A DNA stretch of 64,000 nt. Source: Comamonadaceae bacterium. GTDB lineage: Bacteria > Pseudomonadota > Gammaproteobacteria > Burkholderiales > Burkholderiaceae_C. The stretch spans positions 62,001 through 126,000 of the forward strand of contig JAIYBZ010000035.1 in assembly GCA_027488255.1 (NCBI GenBank), given 5' to 3'. Positions 57,332 through 64,000 of the stretch are shown piece by piece. The notes beneath the pieces were generated by a model. The model did no database searches. It was not told where the DNA came from and saw only the letters and a list, made by a program, of their open reading frames with translations. A program made the position numbers and the translations under genes. Numbering within the stretch: the stretch's first letter is position 1; each line of letters begins with the position of its first letter.

Positions 57332-59455
57332 ATGAGCACCCTGAATCTGTCAACGATTCGACAGCAAGCCGCCCGCATCGACCTGTCAGGCCTTGGCATT
57401 CCCGCCGTGGTCTTGCTGATCGTGGCGATGCTGGTTTTGCCCATGCCGGCGATTTTGTTGGATGTGTTTTTCACCTTCAACATCGCCATCAGCTTGGTCA
57501 TCATCATGATCGCCATCGGCACCCGCAAGCCGTTGGAGTTTTCGTCCTTCCCCTCGGTCTTGCTGTTTGCAACCATGCTGCGCTTGGCCTTGAACGTGGC
57601 CTCGACCCGTGTGATTTTGGTGGATGGCCACGAAGGCCATGAGGCGGCGGGCAAGGTGGTGGCCGCTTTCGGTGAGTTTGTGATTGCCGGCAACTACTTT
57701 GTCGGTTTCATTATTTTCGCGATCTTGATGATCATCAACTTCATGGTGGTGACCAAGGGGGCAGGGCGGGTCTCTGAAGTGAACGCCCGTTTCACCTTGG
57801 ATGCGATGCCTGGCAAGCAAATGTCCATCGACGCCGACTTGAACGCTGGTGTGATCGACCAAGAAACCGCCAAAAAGCGCCGTGAAGAGTTGGCGCAAGA
57901 GTCGGATTTCTTTGGCTCCATGGACGGTGCCTCTAAATTTGTCAGTGGCGACGCCATTGCGGGTTTGTTGATTTTGGTGATCAACTTGGTGGGCGGTTTG
58001 ATCGTGGGCGTGGTCCAGCACGATTTGCCGTTGGCCGAAGCCGGCCGCATCTACACCTTGCTGACCATCGGCGATGGTCTGGTGGCCCAGATTCCTGCGC
58101 TCTTCTTGTCTTTGGCCACCGCCATCATCGTGACCCGTGTGACGACCTCGGAGAACATGACCGAGCAGGCCACTTCGCAGTTGTCCAACCCCTCGGCCTT
58201 GTTCATGGCCGGCGGTATTTTGGCCTTGTTGGGCTTGGTGCCCGGCATGCCTCATTTGGTGTTTTTGACATTGGCTTTGGCCTGTGCCGCGTTGGGCTGG
58301 CAAGTCATGAAGCGCCAGGGTGAGCCTGCGCGTGTGGGCGCCAATGGCGCGTCGGCTGCCGGCGCACCCGGCTCCAGCAGCGCCGCCGATGCCGAAGTGA
58401 AAGAATTGGATTGGGACGATGTCGACCAAGTGGACCTGATTGGTCTGGAGATTGGTTATGGCTTGATCCCCTTGGTCAACCCCGAGACCGGCGGTCAGTT
58501 GATGAACCGCGTCAAAGGGGTGCGTAAAAAATTGTCGGCCGAGTTGGGATTTTTGATCCAGCCGGTGCGCATTCGCGATGCCCTGAACATCGACCCCGAC
58601 ACCTACCACATCGTCTTGAAAGGCGTGGTGCGTGGCAAAGGCCAAGTCAAGGTGGGCCGCGAGTTGGCCATCAACCCTGGCCAGGTCTATGGCACGCTGG
58701 AAGGCCAGACCACCCGCGAGCCTGCTTTTGGCTTGGAAGCGGTGTGGATTGAACCCTCACAACGCGACCATGCCCGCGCCTTGGGCTACACGGTGGTGGA
58801 CGCCAGCACTGCGGTGGCCACCCACTTGAACAAAGTGTTGCGCGAAAGCGCCGCCGATTTGCTGAGCCACGACGAAGTGCAGCAACTGATGGACAAATTG
58901 GCTGCCAAATCGCCCAAGTTGGTGGAAGACTTGGTGCCCGGCAAACTGTCTTTGGGCGTGCTGACCCGCGTGCTGCAAAACCTGTTGCAAGAGTCGGTCT
59001 CGATCCGCGACATGCGCTCGATTGCCGAAAGCCTGTCCGAAGCCGCCGGCCGCACACAAGACCCCGAAGCGTTGACCTCGATGGTGCGCCCCAAGCTGGG
59101 CCGCATGATCGTGCAAGGCCTGGTGGGCGAGCAAGACAACACCTTGTCGGTGATGACTTTGGACCCCGGTTTGGAGCAGCTGTTGCACAACGTGTTGCAG
59201 CAAAGCCCCGCCGGCCAGCCCATGGTGATGGAACCCGGATTGGCCGAGCGCTTGTTTGGCGCTTTGCGCAACGGCGCCCGCGCGGTGGAAGAACAAGGCC
59301 ATGCTGCCGTCTTGGTGGTGTCGCCAACCATTCGACCTTGGTTGTCCAAAGCGGTTCGTTACCGCGTGAATGATTTGACCTTGTTGTCGTACAGCGAGAT
59401 TCCGGATGACCAAAACGTCAAAGTGATCCACACCGTTCACGCCGAAACACGCTGA
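57332..59455 (+). CDS. flhA: Export gate protein FlhA
   Basis: A 707-residue export-gate component with about eight TM helices in the first ~330 residues and a cytoplasmic chaperone-docking domain. PSVLLFATMLRLALNVASTR, GKQMSIDADLNAGVIDQETA, RREELAQESDFFGSMDGASK and FVSGDAIAGLL are the FHIPEP family hallmark; ELGFLIQPVRIRDALNIDPD and ALEAVWIEPSQRDHA-like FGLEAVWIEPSQRDHARALG follow in the C-domain. ATG 57332 is chosen over an upstream in-frame start at 57212 that lies before the promoter. Confidence 0.98.
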   Translation: MSTLNLSTIRQQAARIDLSGLGIPAVVLLIVAMLVLPMPAILLDVFFTFNIAISLVIIMIAIGTRKPLEFSSFPSVLLFATMLRLALNVASTRVILVDGHEGHEAAGKVVAAFGEFVIAGNYFVGFIIFAILMIINFMVVTKGAGRVSEVNARFTLDAMPGKQMSIDADLNAGVIDQETAKKRREELAQESDFFGSMDGASKFVSGDAIAGLLILVINLVGGLIVGVVQHDLPLAEAGRIYTLLTIGDGLVAQIPALFLSLATAIIVTRVTTSENMTEQATSQLSNPSALFMAGGILALLGLVPGMPHLVFLTLALACAALGWQVMKRQGEPARVGANGASAAGAPGSSSAADAEVKELDWDDVDQVDLIGLEIGYGLIPLVNPETGGQLMNRVKGVRKKLSAELGFLIQPVRIRDALNIDPDTYHIVLKGVVRGKGQVKVGRELAINPGQVYGTLEGQTTREPAFGLEAVWIEPSQRDHARALGYTVVDASTAVATHLNKVLRESAADLLSHDEVQQLMDKLAAKSPKLVEDLVPGKLSLGVLTRVLQNLLQESVSIRDMRSIAESLSEAAGRTQDPEALTSMVRPKLGRMIVQGLVGEQDNTLSVMTLDPGLEQLLHNVLQQSPAGQPMVMEPGLAERLFGALRNGARAVEEQGHAAVLVVSPTIRPWLSKAVRYRVNDLTLLSYSEIPDDQNVKVIHTVHAETR

Positions 59456-59496
59456 TCCAACCCTTTGTATATAGACGCTTTTGAAACGAGCCCACC

Positions 59497-60768
59497 ATGG
59501 AACTCAAACGCATTCTGGCCCGCGACACCCGCACTGCCACTGAAAAAGCCATCGCCTTGTACGGCCATGACGTTCTGATCGTTGCCAACCAGCGCGTGGG
59601 CGGACAGACCGAGTTGGTGCTGGCCATCGACATCGCACCGGAAGAAGTTCAGGTCGATGCGGCTGCCATGGCATCGCCCTCCGGCAAGTTTCAATCGCAT
59701 TTGGACGCCTTGCTGCATCCGGCGGGGGCAGGGGCCTCGGTCAGTGCAGAAAAAACCACCGCTGCCGCCTTGGCACGCGCCGCCAGCAAACCCAGCACGA
59801 CCGAACAAGACGACCGTGACCGCCTGCGCAGCCAAGAATTGGTGGCCCTGGTGCGAGAAGAGTTGGCCGACATGCGCCGCGAATTCCGCCTGAGCCAGCA
59901 AGCCATGCCCTGGCAAGACATGCTGCCCGTGGACGATGCCGTGAAACCCTTGATTCAGGCTTTGAATGCTTCGGGTGCACCGGTCATGTTGCGCACCTTG
60001 TTGCTCGATGGCCTGCGCGACCAAACCGATGTGCGTGCCGCGCGTCAGCAAATGCAAAAACAACTCACCCATGCCATCAGCCGCGACGCGGTGGACATGC
60101 CTCGCCGCGGCGTGCATGTGTTGGCCGGGGCTTCGGGCGCGGGCAAAACCCTGATGGCTGCCCGTTTGGCACAACAAGCGGCGCAAGAGTTGGGCAGTGA
60201 ACAGGTGGCCTTGATCAGTTACCGCGACTTGCGCGCAGGCGCTTGGAGCCAAGTGCAAATTTTGGCGGCGCAAGCGGGGGTTGAAACTTTCCGCGCCACC
60301 GATGCGGCCACTTTGTCGGTGCTGTTGGCCGAGGTCAGCCATCGCCAGTTGGTCTTGATTGACACCGCCGGAGTCGAGATGGACCGGCATTTGCAAGAGA
60401 TTCGTTCGGTCTGCCCCCAAGCGCAGCTGCATGCGGTGGTCTGCGCCGATGCGTCCGAAACCAGTTTGCGCCGCGTCTTGGCTCAGGCAGATTTGCGATT
60501 TAGCAGCCTGATGCTCAGCAAAATTGACGAATCTGGCACGCCATGGGCGCTGTTACAATTTTTGTGCAATGAGTCCCACGTCCCCGCCTTTTCGGTGGTC
60601 AGTCGGTCGGACCGAATCAATGAGCCTCTGATGCCGATAACCGCGCAAGAATTTGTCGACCAAGTGATGAACCTCAGTGGCTTGAACTCCTTGGCCGCTG
60701 AACCCGCCGCGCCCTTGCATGCGGTCCCCCGCATGACGGGTTGGATGCCAGGGTCTGCGCATGCTTAA
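59497..60768 (+). CDS. flhF: Polar flagellar placement GTPase FlhF
   Basis: A 423-residue SRP-type GTPase that sets position and number of polar flagella. The N-terminal MELKRILARDTRTATEKAIA is typical; a Ser/Thr/Ala linker leads to the NG domain with P-loop GASGAGKT near 212, LVLIDTAGVEMD and SKIDESGTPWALLQFLCNES. The G4 motif reads SKID rather than TKxD. Following flhA and overlapping flhG by 8 bases, as in Pseudomonas and Vibrio. Confidence 0.97.
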   Translation: MELKRILARDTRTATEKAIALYGHDVLIVANQRVGGQTELVLAIDIAPEEVQVDAAAMASPSGKFQSHLDALLHPAGAGASVSAEKTTAAALARAASKPSTTEQDDRDRLRSQELVALVREELADMRREFRLSQQAMPWQDMLPVDDAVKPLIQALNASGAPVMLRTLLLDGLRDQTDVRAARQQMQKQLTHAISRDAVDMPRRGVHVLAGASGAGKTLMAARLAQQAAQELGSEQVALISYRDLRAGAWSQVQILAAQAGVETFRATDAATLSVLLAEVSHRQLVLIDTAGVEMDRHLQEIRSVCPQAQLHAVVCADASETSLRRVLAQADLRFSSLMLSKIDESGTPWALLQFLCNESHVPAFSVVSRSDRINEPLMPITAQEFVDQVMNLSGLNSLAAEPAAPLHAVPRMTGWMPGSAHA

Positions 60769-61579
60769 GCCCTCTGTGACCGAAGTCATTGGCATTGCCA
60801 GCGGCAAGGGCGGCGTGGGTAAAACCACGGCCTCGGTCAATTTGGCGGTGGCTCTGCAAATGGCCGGCCACAAAGTCATGCTGTTTGACGCTGACTTGGG
60901 ACTGGCCAACGCCCAAATTGCTTTGGGTTGCCGTTGCCCCTACAACTTGAGTCACTTTTTAAGTGGCGAAAAGACCTTGCAAGAGATCGTCACGACCACC
61001 CGTGCCGGCGTCAAGCTGGTGCCCGGCGCTTCGGGTTTGCAAGAAATGGCCGCTTTGGACGATTTGCAGGCGGCCCGCATCGTGCAGGCCTTCAGCGCCT
61101 TGGACGAGCAAATCGACTACCTGATCGTCGACATGGCTGCTGGCATTGCGCCCTCGGTGTTGACGTTTTTGCAGGCCACGCCCCGCCGTTTTGTGGTGGT
61201 GCGGGACGACCCGTCCTCGATTGCCGATGCATACGGCACCATCAAAGTCATGATGCAAGACTATGCTTTGGACGAGATTTACCTCTTGCCCAACGGCGTG
61301 CACAGCGTGCAAGAAGGCCAGCAACTGTATGAGCGCATCAACCAAGTGTGTGCCCGTTTTTTGGGGCATTCCATCAAGATGATCGGCTCGGTTGAGCAAG
61401 ATGAATTGGTGCTGACGGCCCTCAAAAAATACCAATCGGTGCTTGAATTTGCCCCGAGTTCGGCCGCCGCGCGCGATTTTCGCCGTCTGGCCGAAGCCGT
61501 GCGAACGCTGCCGCCACTCGAAAACGCGTCGGGTGGCATGCAATTCTTTGTGGAAAGGCTGGTCCAATCTCGGACCTGA
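60761..61579 (+). CDS. flhG: MinD-like ATPase FlhG (FleN)
   Basis: A 272-residue MinD/ParA-family ATPase. Deviant Walker A KGGVGKTT near residue 14, MLFDADLGLANAQIALG, and IDYLIVDMAAGIAPSVLTFL are typical FlhG. It limits flagellar number, partly by restraining the FleQ-type activator, whose candidate is the gene at 46129. Its N-terminus lacks the DQAxxLR motif (the FlhF-activating peptide of Bacillus-type FlhG), as the protein begins MLKPSVTEVIGIASG. fliA starts 5 bases after. Confidence 0.96.
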   Translation: MLKPSVTEVIGIASGKGGVGKTTASVNLAVALQMAGHKVMLFDADLGLANAQIALGCRCPYNLSHFLSGEKTLQEIVTTTRAGVKLVPGASGLQEMAALDDLQAARIVQAFSALDEQIDYLIVDMAAGIAPSVLTFLQATPRRFVVVRDDPSSIADAYGTIKVMMQDYALDEIYLLPNGVHSVQEGQQLYERINQVCARFLGHSIKMIGSVEQDELVLTALKKYQSVLEFAPSSAAARDFRRLAEAVRTLPPLENASGGMQFFVERLVQSRT

Positions 61580-61584
61580 AGACC

Positions 61585-62313
61585 ATGCCGCCGTCCACCC
61601 GTCTGTACCAAGAGGTGCAAAACAACAGCGAAGCCTTGGTCATGGCCCATTTGGGCATGGTCAAACGGGTGGCGTTGCACCTCAAAGTCAGGTTGCCCCC
61701 CTTTATGGAGGTGGACGAGCTGATCCAGGTGGGCATGATCGGTTTGCTGGAAGCGGCCCGGGCCTACGACCCGTCCAAAGGCATCGAATTTGAAAATTTT
61801 GCCCACAGCCGGGTGCGCGGCGCCATCTTGGACGAAGTGCGCCGGATGTCGTTTTTGCCCCGTTCGGCGGTGGCCATCAACAAATCGCACAACGAGGCCA
61901 CCCATTCTTTGGCGGCCGAGTTGGGCCGCACGCCCACGCAGGCCGAGTTGGCCGAGCACATGGGCAAAGACATCGACGACTTCCACAAAGAGCGCACCCA
62001 AGCCAACCGCTTTGAAACCTATTCCATGGAAGTGGTGACCGACGAGGTCATGAGCCTGGCCGCAGACTCTTCCACTCAGCCAGAAGCCATCGTGGAGCAC
62101 GAAGACTTCATGCAAGCCTTGGTCGAGGCCATCGGCGATTTGCCCGAGCGCGAGCAATTGTTGATGAATTTGTATTACGTGGAAGAGCTCAACCTCAAGG
62201 AAATTGGTGAAGTTTTGGGGGTCACCGAGTCCCGCGTGAGCCAGCTCATCACCGCCACCGTCAAGAAGTTGCGTGGCGTCTTGCAAATCTCGCCCAGCCA
62301 GCTGCGCAGGTAA
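61585..62313 (+). CDS. fliA: Flagellar sigma factor FliA (sigma28)
   Basis: A 242-residue sigma28. Region 2 (VDELIQVGMIGLLEAARAYD; FENFAHSRVRGAILDEVRRM), region 3 (LAAELGRTPTQAELAEHMGK) and region 4 (LPEREQLLMNLYYVEELNLK; LGVTESRVSQLITATVKKLR) are complete. It reads the FliA-type promoters found at six places in this window. It is the last gene of the flhA operon and is inhibited by FlgM (41491). Length is normal (Salmonella 239 aa). Confidence 0.98.
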   Translation: MPPSTRLYQEVQNNSEALVMAHLGMVKRVALHLKVRLPPFMEVDELIQVGMIGLLEAARAYDPSKGIEFENFAHSRVRGAILDEVRRMSFLPRSAVAINKSHNEATHSLAAELGRTPTQAELAEHMGKDIDDFHKERTQANRFETYSMEVVTDEVMSLAADSSTQPEAIVEHEDFMQALVEAIGDLPEREQLLMNLYYVEELNLKEIGEVLGVTESRVSQLITATVKKLRGVLQISPSQLRR

Positions 62314-62338
62314 TTGCAAACCACTTGAGGCCGGGCGC

Positions 62339-62365
62339 TCAAGTTTTCCAAAATCCAGTCGATTC
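62339..62365 (+). promoter_or_regulatory. FliA (sigma28) promoter for fliS
   Basis: -35 TCAAGTTT, an 11-base spacer, -10 GTCGATTC, 35 bases before the fliS ATG. The same -35 occurs before the small flagellins. Confidence 0.82.
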
Positions 62366-62400
62366 CTCCTGTGTCACAGATACATCAGGAGTTTTTGATC

Positions 62401-62844
62401 ATGAGACTGAATTTCAAAGCCATGGAAAGCTACGCCGAGGGCAGCCGGACTTCACAGGCCGTGGTGGCTGACAAAGTGGAATTGATTCAGATGCTGTTTG
62501 ACGGCCTGGTGGACAGCCTGTCAGAAGCCCGTGGTCACATTGAGCACCGCTCGATCGAAAAGAAGTCTCAGTGCCTGAACCGCGCCAGCCGCATCGTGAT
62601 TGGCCTGAAAAGTGCTTTAGATTTTGAGCAAGGCGGCGAGTTGTCGCGCAATTTAGACGAACTTTACGATTACGTGATTCGTAAAATTTTGCACGTGAAT
62701 ATTCACAACGATTTGGCTGCTTTGCAAGAAATTCACGGTTTGATGTCGGAAATCCAACAAGCTTGGAAAAGCATGCCCGGTTTGATGCCAGCTCGCAATC
62801 CTGTGCAATCTCCCATTTTTAATGGTTTTGGCGCAGTACACTAA
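62401..62844 (+). CDS. fliS: Flagellin export chaperone FliS
   Basis: A 147-residue helical chaperone that keeps flagellin unpolymerised before export. Conserved: KVELIQMLFDGLVDSLSEAR, GHIEHRSIEKKSQCLNRASR and LDELYDYVIRKILHVNIHND, ending with a variable Pro/Gly tail. ATG 62401 follows AGGAG by 9 bases; a GTG at 62371 lies before that site. Located after fliA rather than after fliD, where fliS is usually found. Confidence 0.95.
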   Translation: MRLNFKAMESYAEGSRTSQAVVADKVELIQMLFDGLVDSLSEARGHIEHRSIEKKSQCLNRASRIVIGLKSALDFEQGGELSRNLDELYDYVIRKILHVNIHNDLAALQEIHGLMSEIQQAWKSMPGLMPARNPVQSPIFNGFGAVH

Positions 62845-62889
62845 AGCTTGTTTTCATCGGGTGGACGTCAACCACAAGATGTTTTGAGT

Positions 62890-62915
62890 GGGCCGCACAC
62901 GCAGGTGTTCGGCCC
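62890..62915 (+). terminator. Strong hairpin between fliS and motA
   Basis: GGGCCG-C-ACAC-GCAG-GTGT-T-CGGCCC forms a long GC-rich stem with one mismatch and a 4-base loop, followed by ATTTG but no T-run. It may end the fliS transcript or shape the motA leader; no clear promoter was seen for motA between 62845 and 62941. Confidence 0.5.
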
Positions 62916-62941
62916 ATTTGCCCGGTTGAATGGAGAAGTAG

Positions 62942-63805
62942 ATGTTCACGATCATTGGCTTGGTGTTGCTCTTTATCTGTGTTTTCGGCGGCTACATCAT
63001 GGCCGGCGGCAGCATGGCGCCCATCATCAAAGCGGCTCCGATTGAGACTTTCATTATTGTGGGCGCCGCGGTCAGTGCGATGCTGGTGGGCAACAGCATG
63101 GAGATTTTCAAAGGTGCTTTTGCCGGTATTGGCAAATGCTTCAAAGGTCCCCGCTACAAAAAAGACGACTACTTGAACACCATTTTTGTGGTGGCCAAGA
63201 TCATGAAGGTGCTCAAAAGCGAGGGCGCCGTGGCCCTCGAATCGCACATTGAAAACCCCGAGGCCAGCGCTATTTTTGGTGAATATCCCGCTTTGCTCAA
63301 AGATCACGATTTGCTGCACCTGATCACCGACACCGTGCGCTTGATGGTGGTGTCCTCCAGCAACTTGAGCCCCTACGCCGTGGAAGAAGTGATGGACCAA
63401 GCCATCAAAACCCACCACCACAACGCCCTGAAACCCGCCGAAGCTTTGGCCGCCATGGCCGGTGCCTTGCCCGCGCTGGGGATTGTGGCTTGCGTGTTGG
63501 GTGTGGTGAAAACCATGGGCGCGATTGACCAGCCCCCGTCTGTGCTGGGTGCGCTGATTGGTGGCGCCTTGGTGGGCACGTTCTTGGGGGTGTTCTTTGC
63601 TTACGGTTTCGTGGAACCTTTGGCCGGTCGCCTCAAGCAGATCATTGACGATGAAGGCGAGATCTACAAAGTGGTGCGCCAAATCATCATTGCCACCATG
63701 CACGGCCACCCCATGCCCCTGATCATCGAGTCGGCGCGGGTGGGCATCAGCCACCACAACCAGCCGTCATTTGCCGAAGTCTTTGACGGGATGCGAGGCA
63801 AGTAA
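62942..63805 (+). CDS. motA: Flagellar stator protein MotA
   Basis: A 287-residue stator subunit with four TM helices and the large cytoplasmic loop (LHLITDTVRLMVVSSSNLSP). It keeps the proline-containing helix (AMAGALPALGIVACVLGVVK) and the C-terminal EPLAGRLKQIIDDEGEIYKV. FTIIGLVLLFICVFGGYIMA at the N-terminus is typical. It pairs with motB, which starts 2 bases after its stop. It belongs to the proton-type MotA branch rather than PomA by feel; not decisive. Confidence 0.97.
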   Translation: MFTIIGLVLLFICVFGGYIMAGGSMAPIIKAAPIETFIIVGAAVSAMLVGNSMEIFKGAFAGIGKCFKGPRYKKDDYLNTIFVVAKIMKVLKSEGAVALESHIENPEASAIFGEYPALLKDHDLLHLITDTVRLMVVSSSNLSPYAVEEVMDQAIKTHHHNALKPAEALAAMAGALPALGIVACVLGVVKTMGAIDQPPSVLGALIGGALVGTFLGVFFAYGFVEPLAGRLKQIIDDEGEIYKVVRQIIIATMHGHPMPLIIESARVGISHHNQPSFAEVFDGMRGK

Positions 63806-63807
63806 GC

Positions 63808-64000
63808 ATGGCCGACAGCACGCCAGACGCCGCCAAGCCTGCGGAAGAAGCGCCGGCAGAGGCGCCGGCGCCGGTTGCGCCGATCATCATCAAGAAGATC
63901 ATCGACGATGGTCACGGCGGTGCGCACGGCGGCGCTTGGAAAATTGCGCTGGCCGACATGATGACGGCCATGATGGCGTTCTTCTTGCTCATGTGGCTGT
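63808..64000 (+). CDS. motB: Flagellar stator protein MotB, 5' part
   Basis: Only the first 64 residues are inside the window. An Ala/Pro/Glu-rich start is followed by IIIKKIIDDGHGGAHGGAWK and the membrane helix LADMMTAMMAFFLLMWL, whose Asp in LADMM is the proton-binding residue of MotB. The OmpA-like peptidoglycan-binding domain lies beyond the window end. Confidence 0.95.
   Translation, partial: MADSTPDAAKPAEEAPAEAPAPVAPIIIKKIIDDGHGGAHGGAWKIALADMMTAMMAFFLLMWL

Overview
This window is almost entirely one flagellar supercluster from a high-GC Gram-negative bacterium. It looks like a betaproteobacterium of the order Burkholderiales, perhaps near Comamonadaceae; that placement is an inference from protein flavour and codon use, not from a marker gene. 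About 64 genes were recognised: roughly 50 are flagellar structural, export, regulatory or chaperone genes, and the rest are accessory.

Layout. 1-9.1 kb is sensory and accessory: the 3' part of a CheA-type kinase with a CheW-like partner, a convergent MBL hydrolase plus two cyclic-nucleotide-domain proteins, a PhnD-like periplasmic binding protein with a membrane GGDEF cyclase, an alpha-carbonic anhydrase with a coiled-coil stalk, and a small secreted protein. 9.1-17 kb (minus) is fliJ-fliI-fliH-fliG-fliF-fliE under a sigma54 activator gene. 17-25.6 kb (minus) is the filament region: a small Cys-rich protein, a very large flagellin, a TPR-like protein, the methylase gene fliB, two small near-duplicate flagellins, flaG and fliD. 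Most of this part is visibly more A/T-rich than its neighbours. 25.6-38.8 kb (minus) is flgB to flgL, with an oversized hook protein FlgE (975 aa), an oversized FlgK (1217 aa) and a FlgJ lacking its muramidase domain. A LysM/transglycosylase-like gene lies beside flgB. 40.4-42.3 kb (plus) is flgA-flgM-flgN. 42.3-45.9 kb (minus) is an operon of flgP, flgT-like, LysM, FliK-like and FlhB-tail-like genes. 46.1 kb carries a FleQ-type activator. 47.4-57.1 kb (minus) is fliK-fliL-fliM-fliN-fliO-fliP-fliQ-fliR-flhB followed by three unrecognised envelope genes. 57.3-64 kb (plus) is flhA-flhF-flhG-fliA-fliS-motA-motB (motB is cut by the window end).

Regulation can be read from the DNA. Six 16-bp sigma54-type sites (TGGCAY-like, N4-5, TTGCW) precede the FlbD-like regulator/fliE operon, the TPR/fliC pair, fliB, flgB, flgA and flhA. 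Six FliA (sigma28)-type sites (mostly TCAAG-type -35, 11-nt spacer, CCGAT-type -10) precede the small flagellins, flaG, fliD, flgM, fliS and flgP. This fits a hierarchy FleQ/sigma54 -> FlbD-like/sigma54 and FliA -> late genes. FlhF and FlhG suggest polar flagellation.

The most unusual points are: the simultaneous enlargement of flagellin, hook and FlgK, with an apparent carbohydrate-binding-like module inside FlgK; three envelope genes (DamX-like SPOR protein, Pro/Ala-rich protein, TM coiled-coil protein) at the tail of the export operon; a FliA-driven operon joining outer-membrane ring proteins to a second FliK/FlhB-tail pair; split of the FlgJ functions; and a CheA whose Hpt-like motif has Asn in place of the phosphorylated His. 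No tRNA, rRNA, CRISPR array, transposase or integrase was seen.
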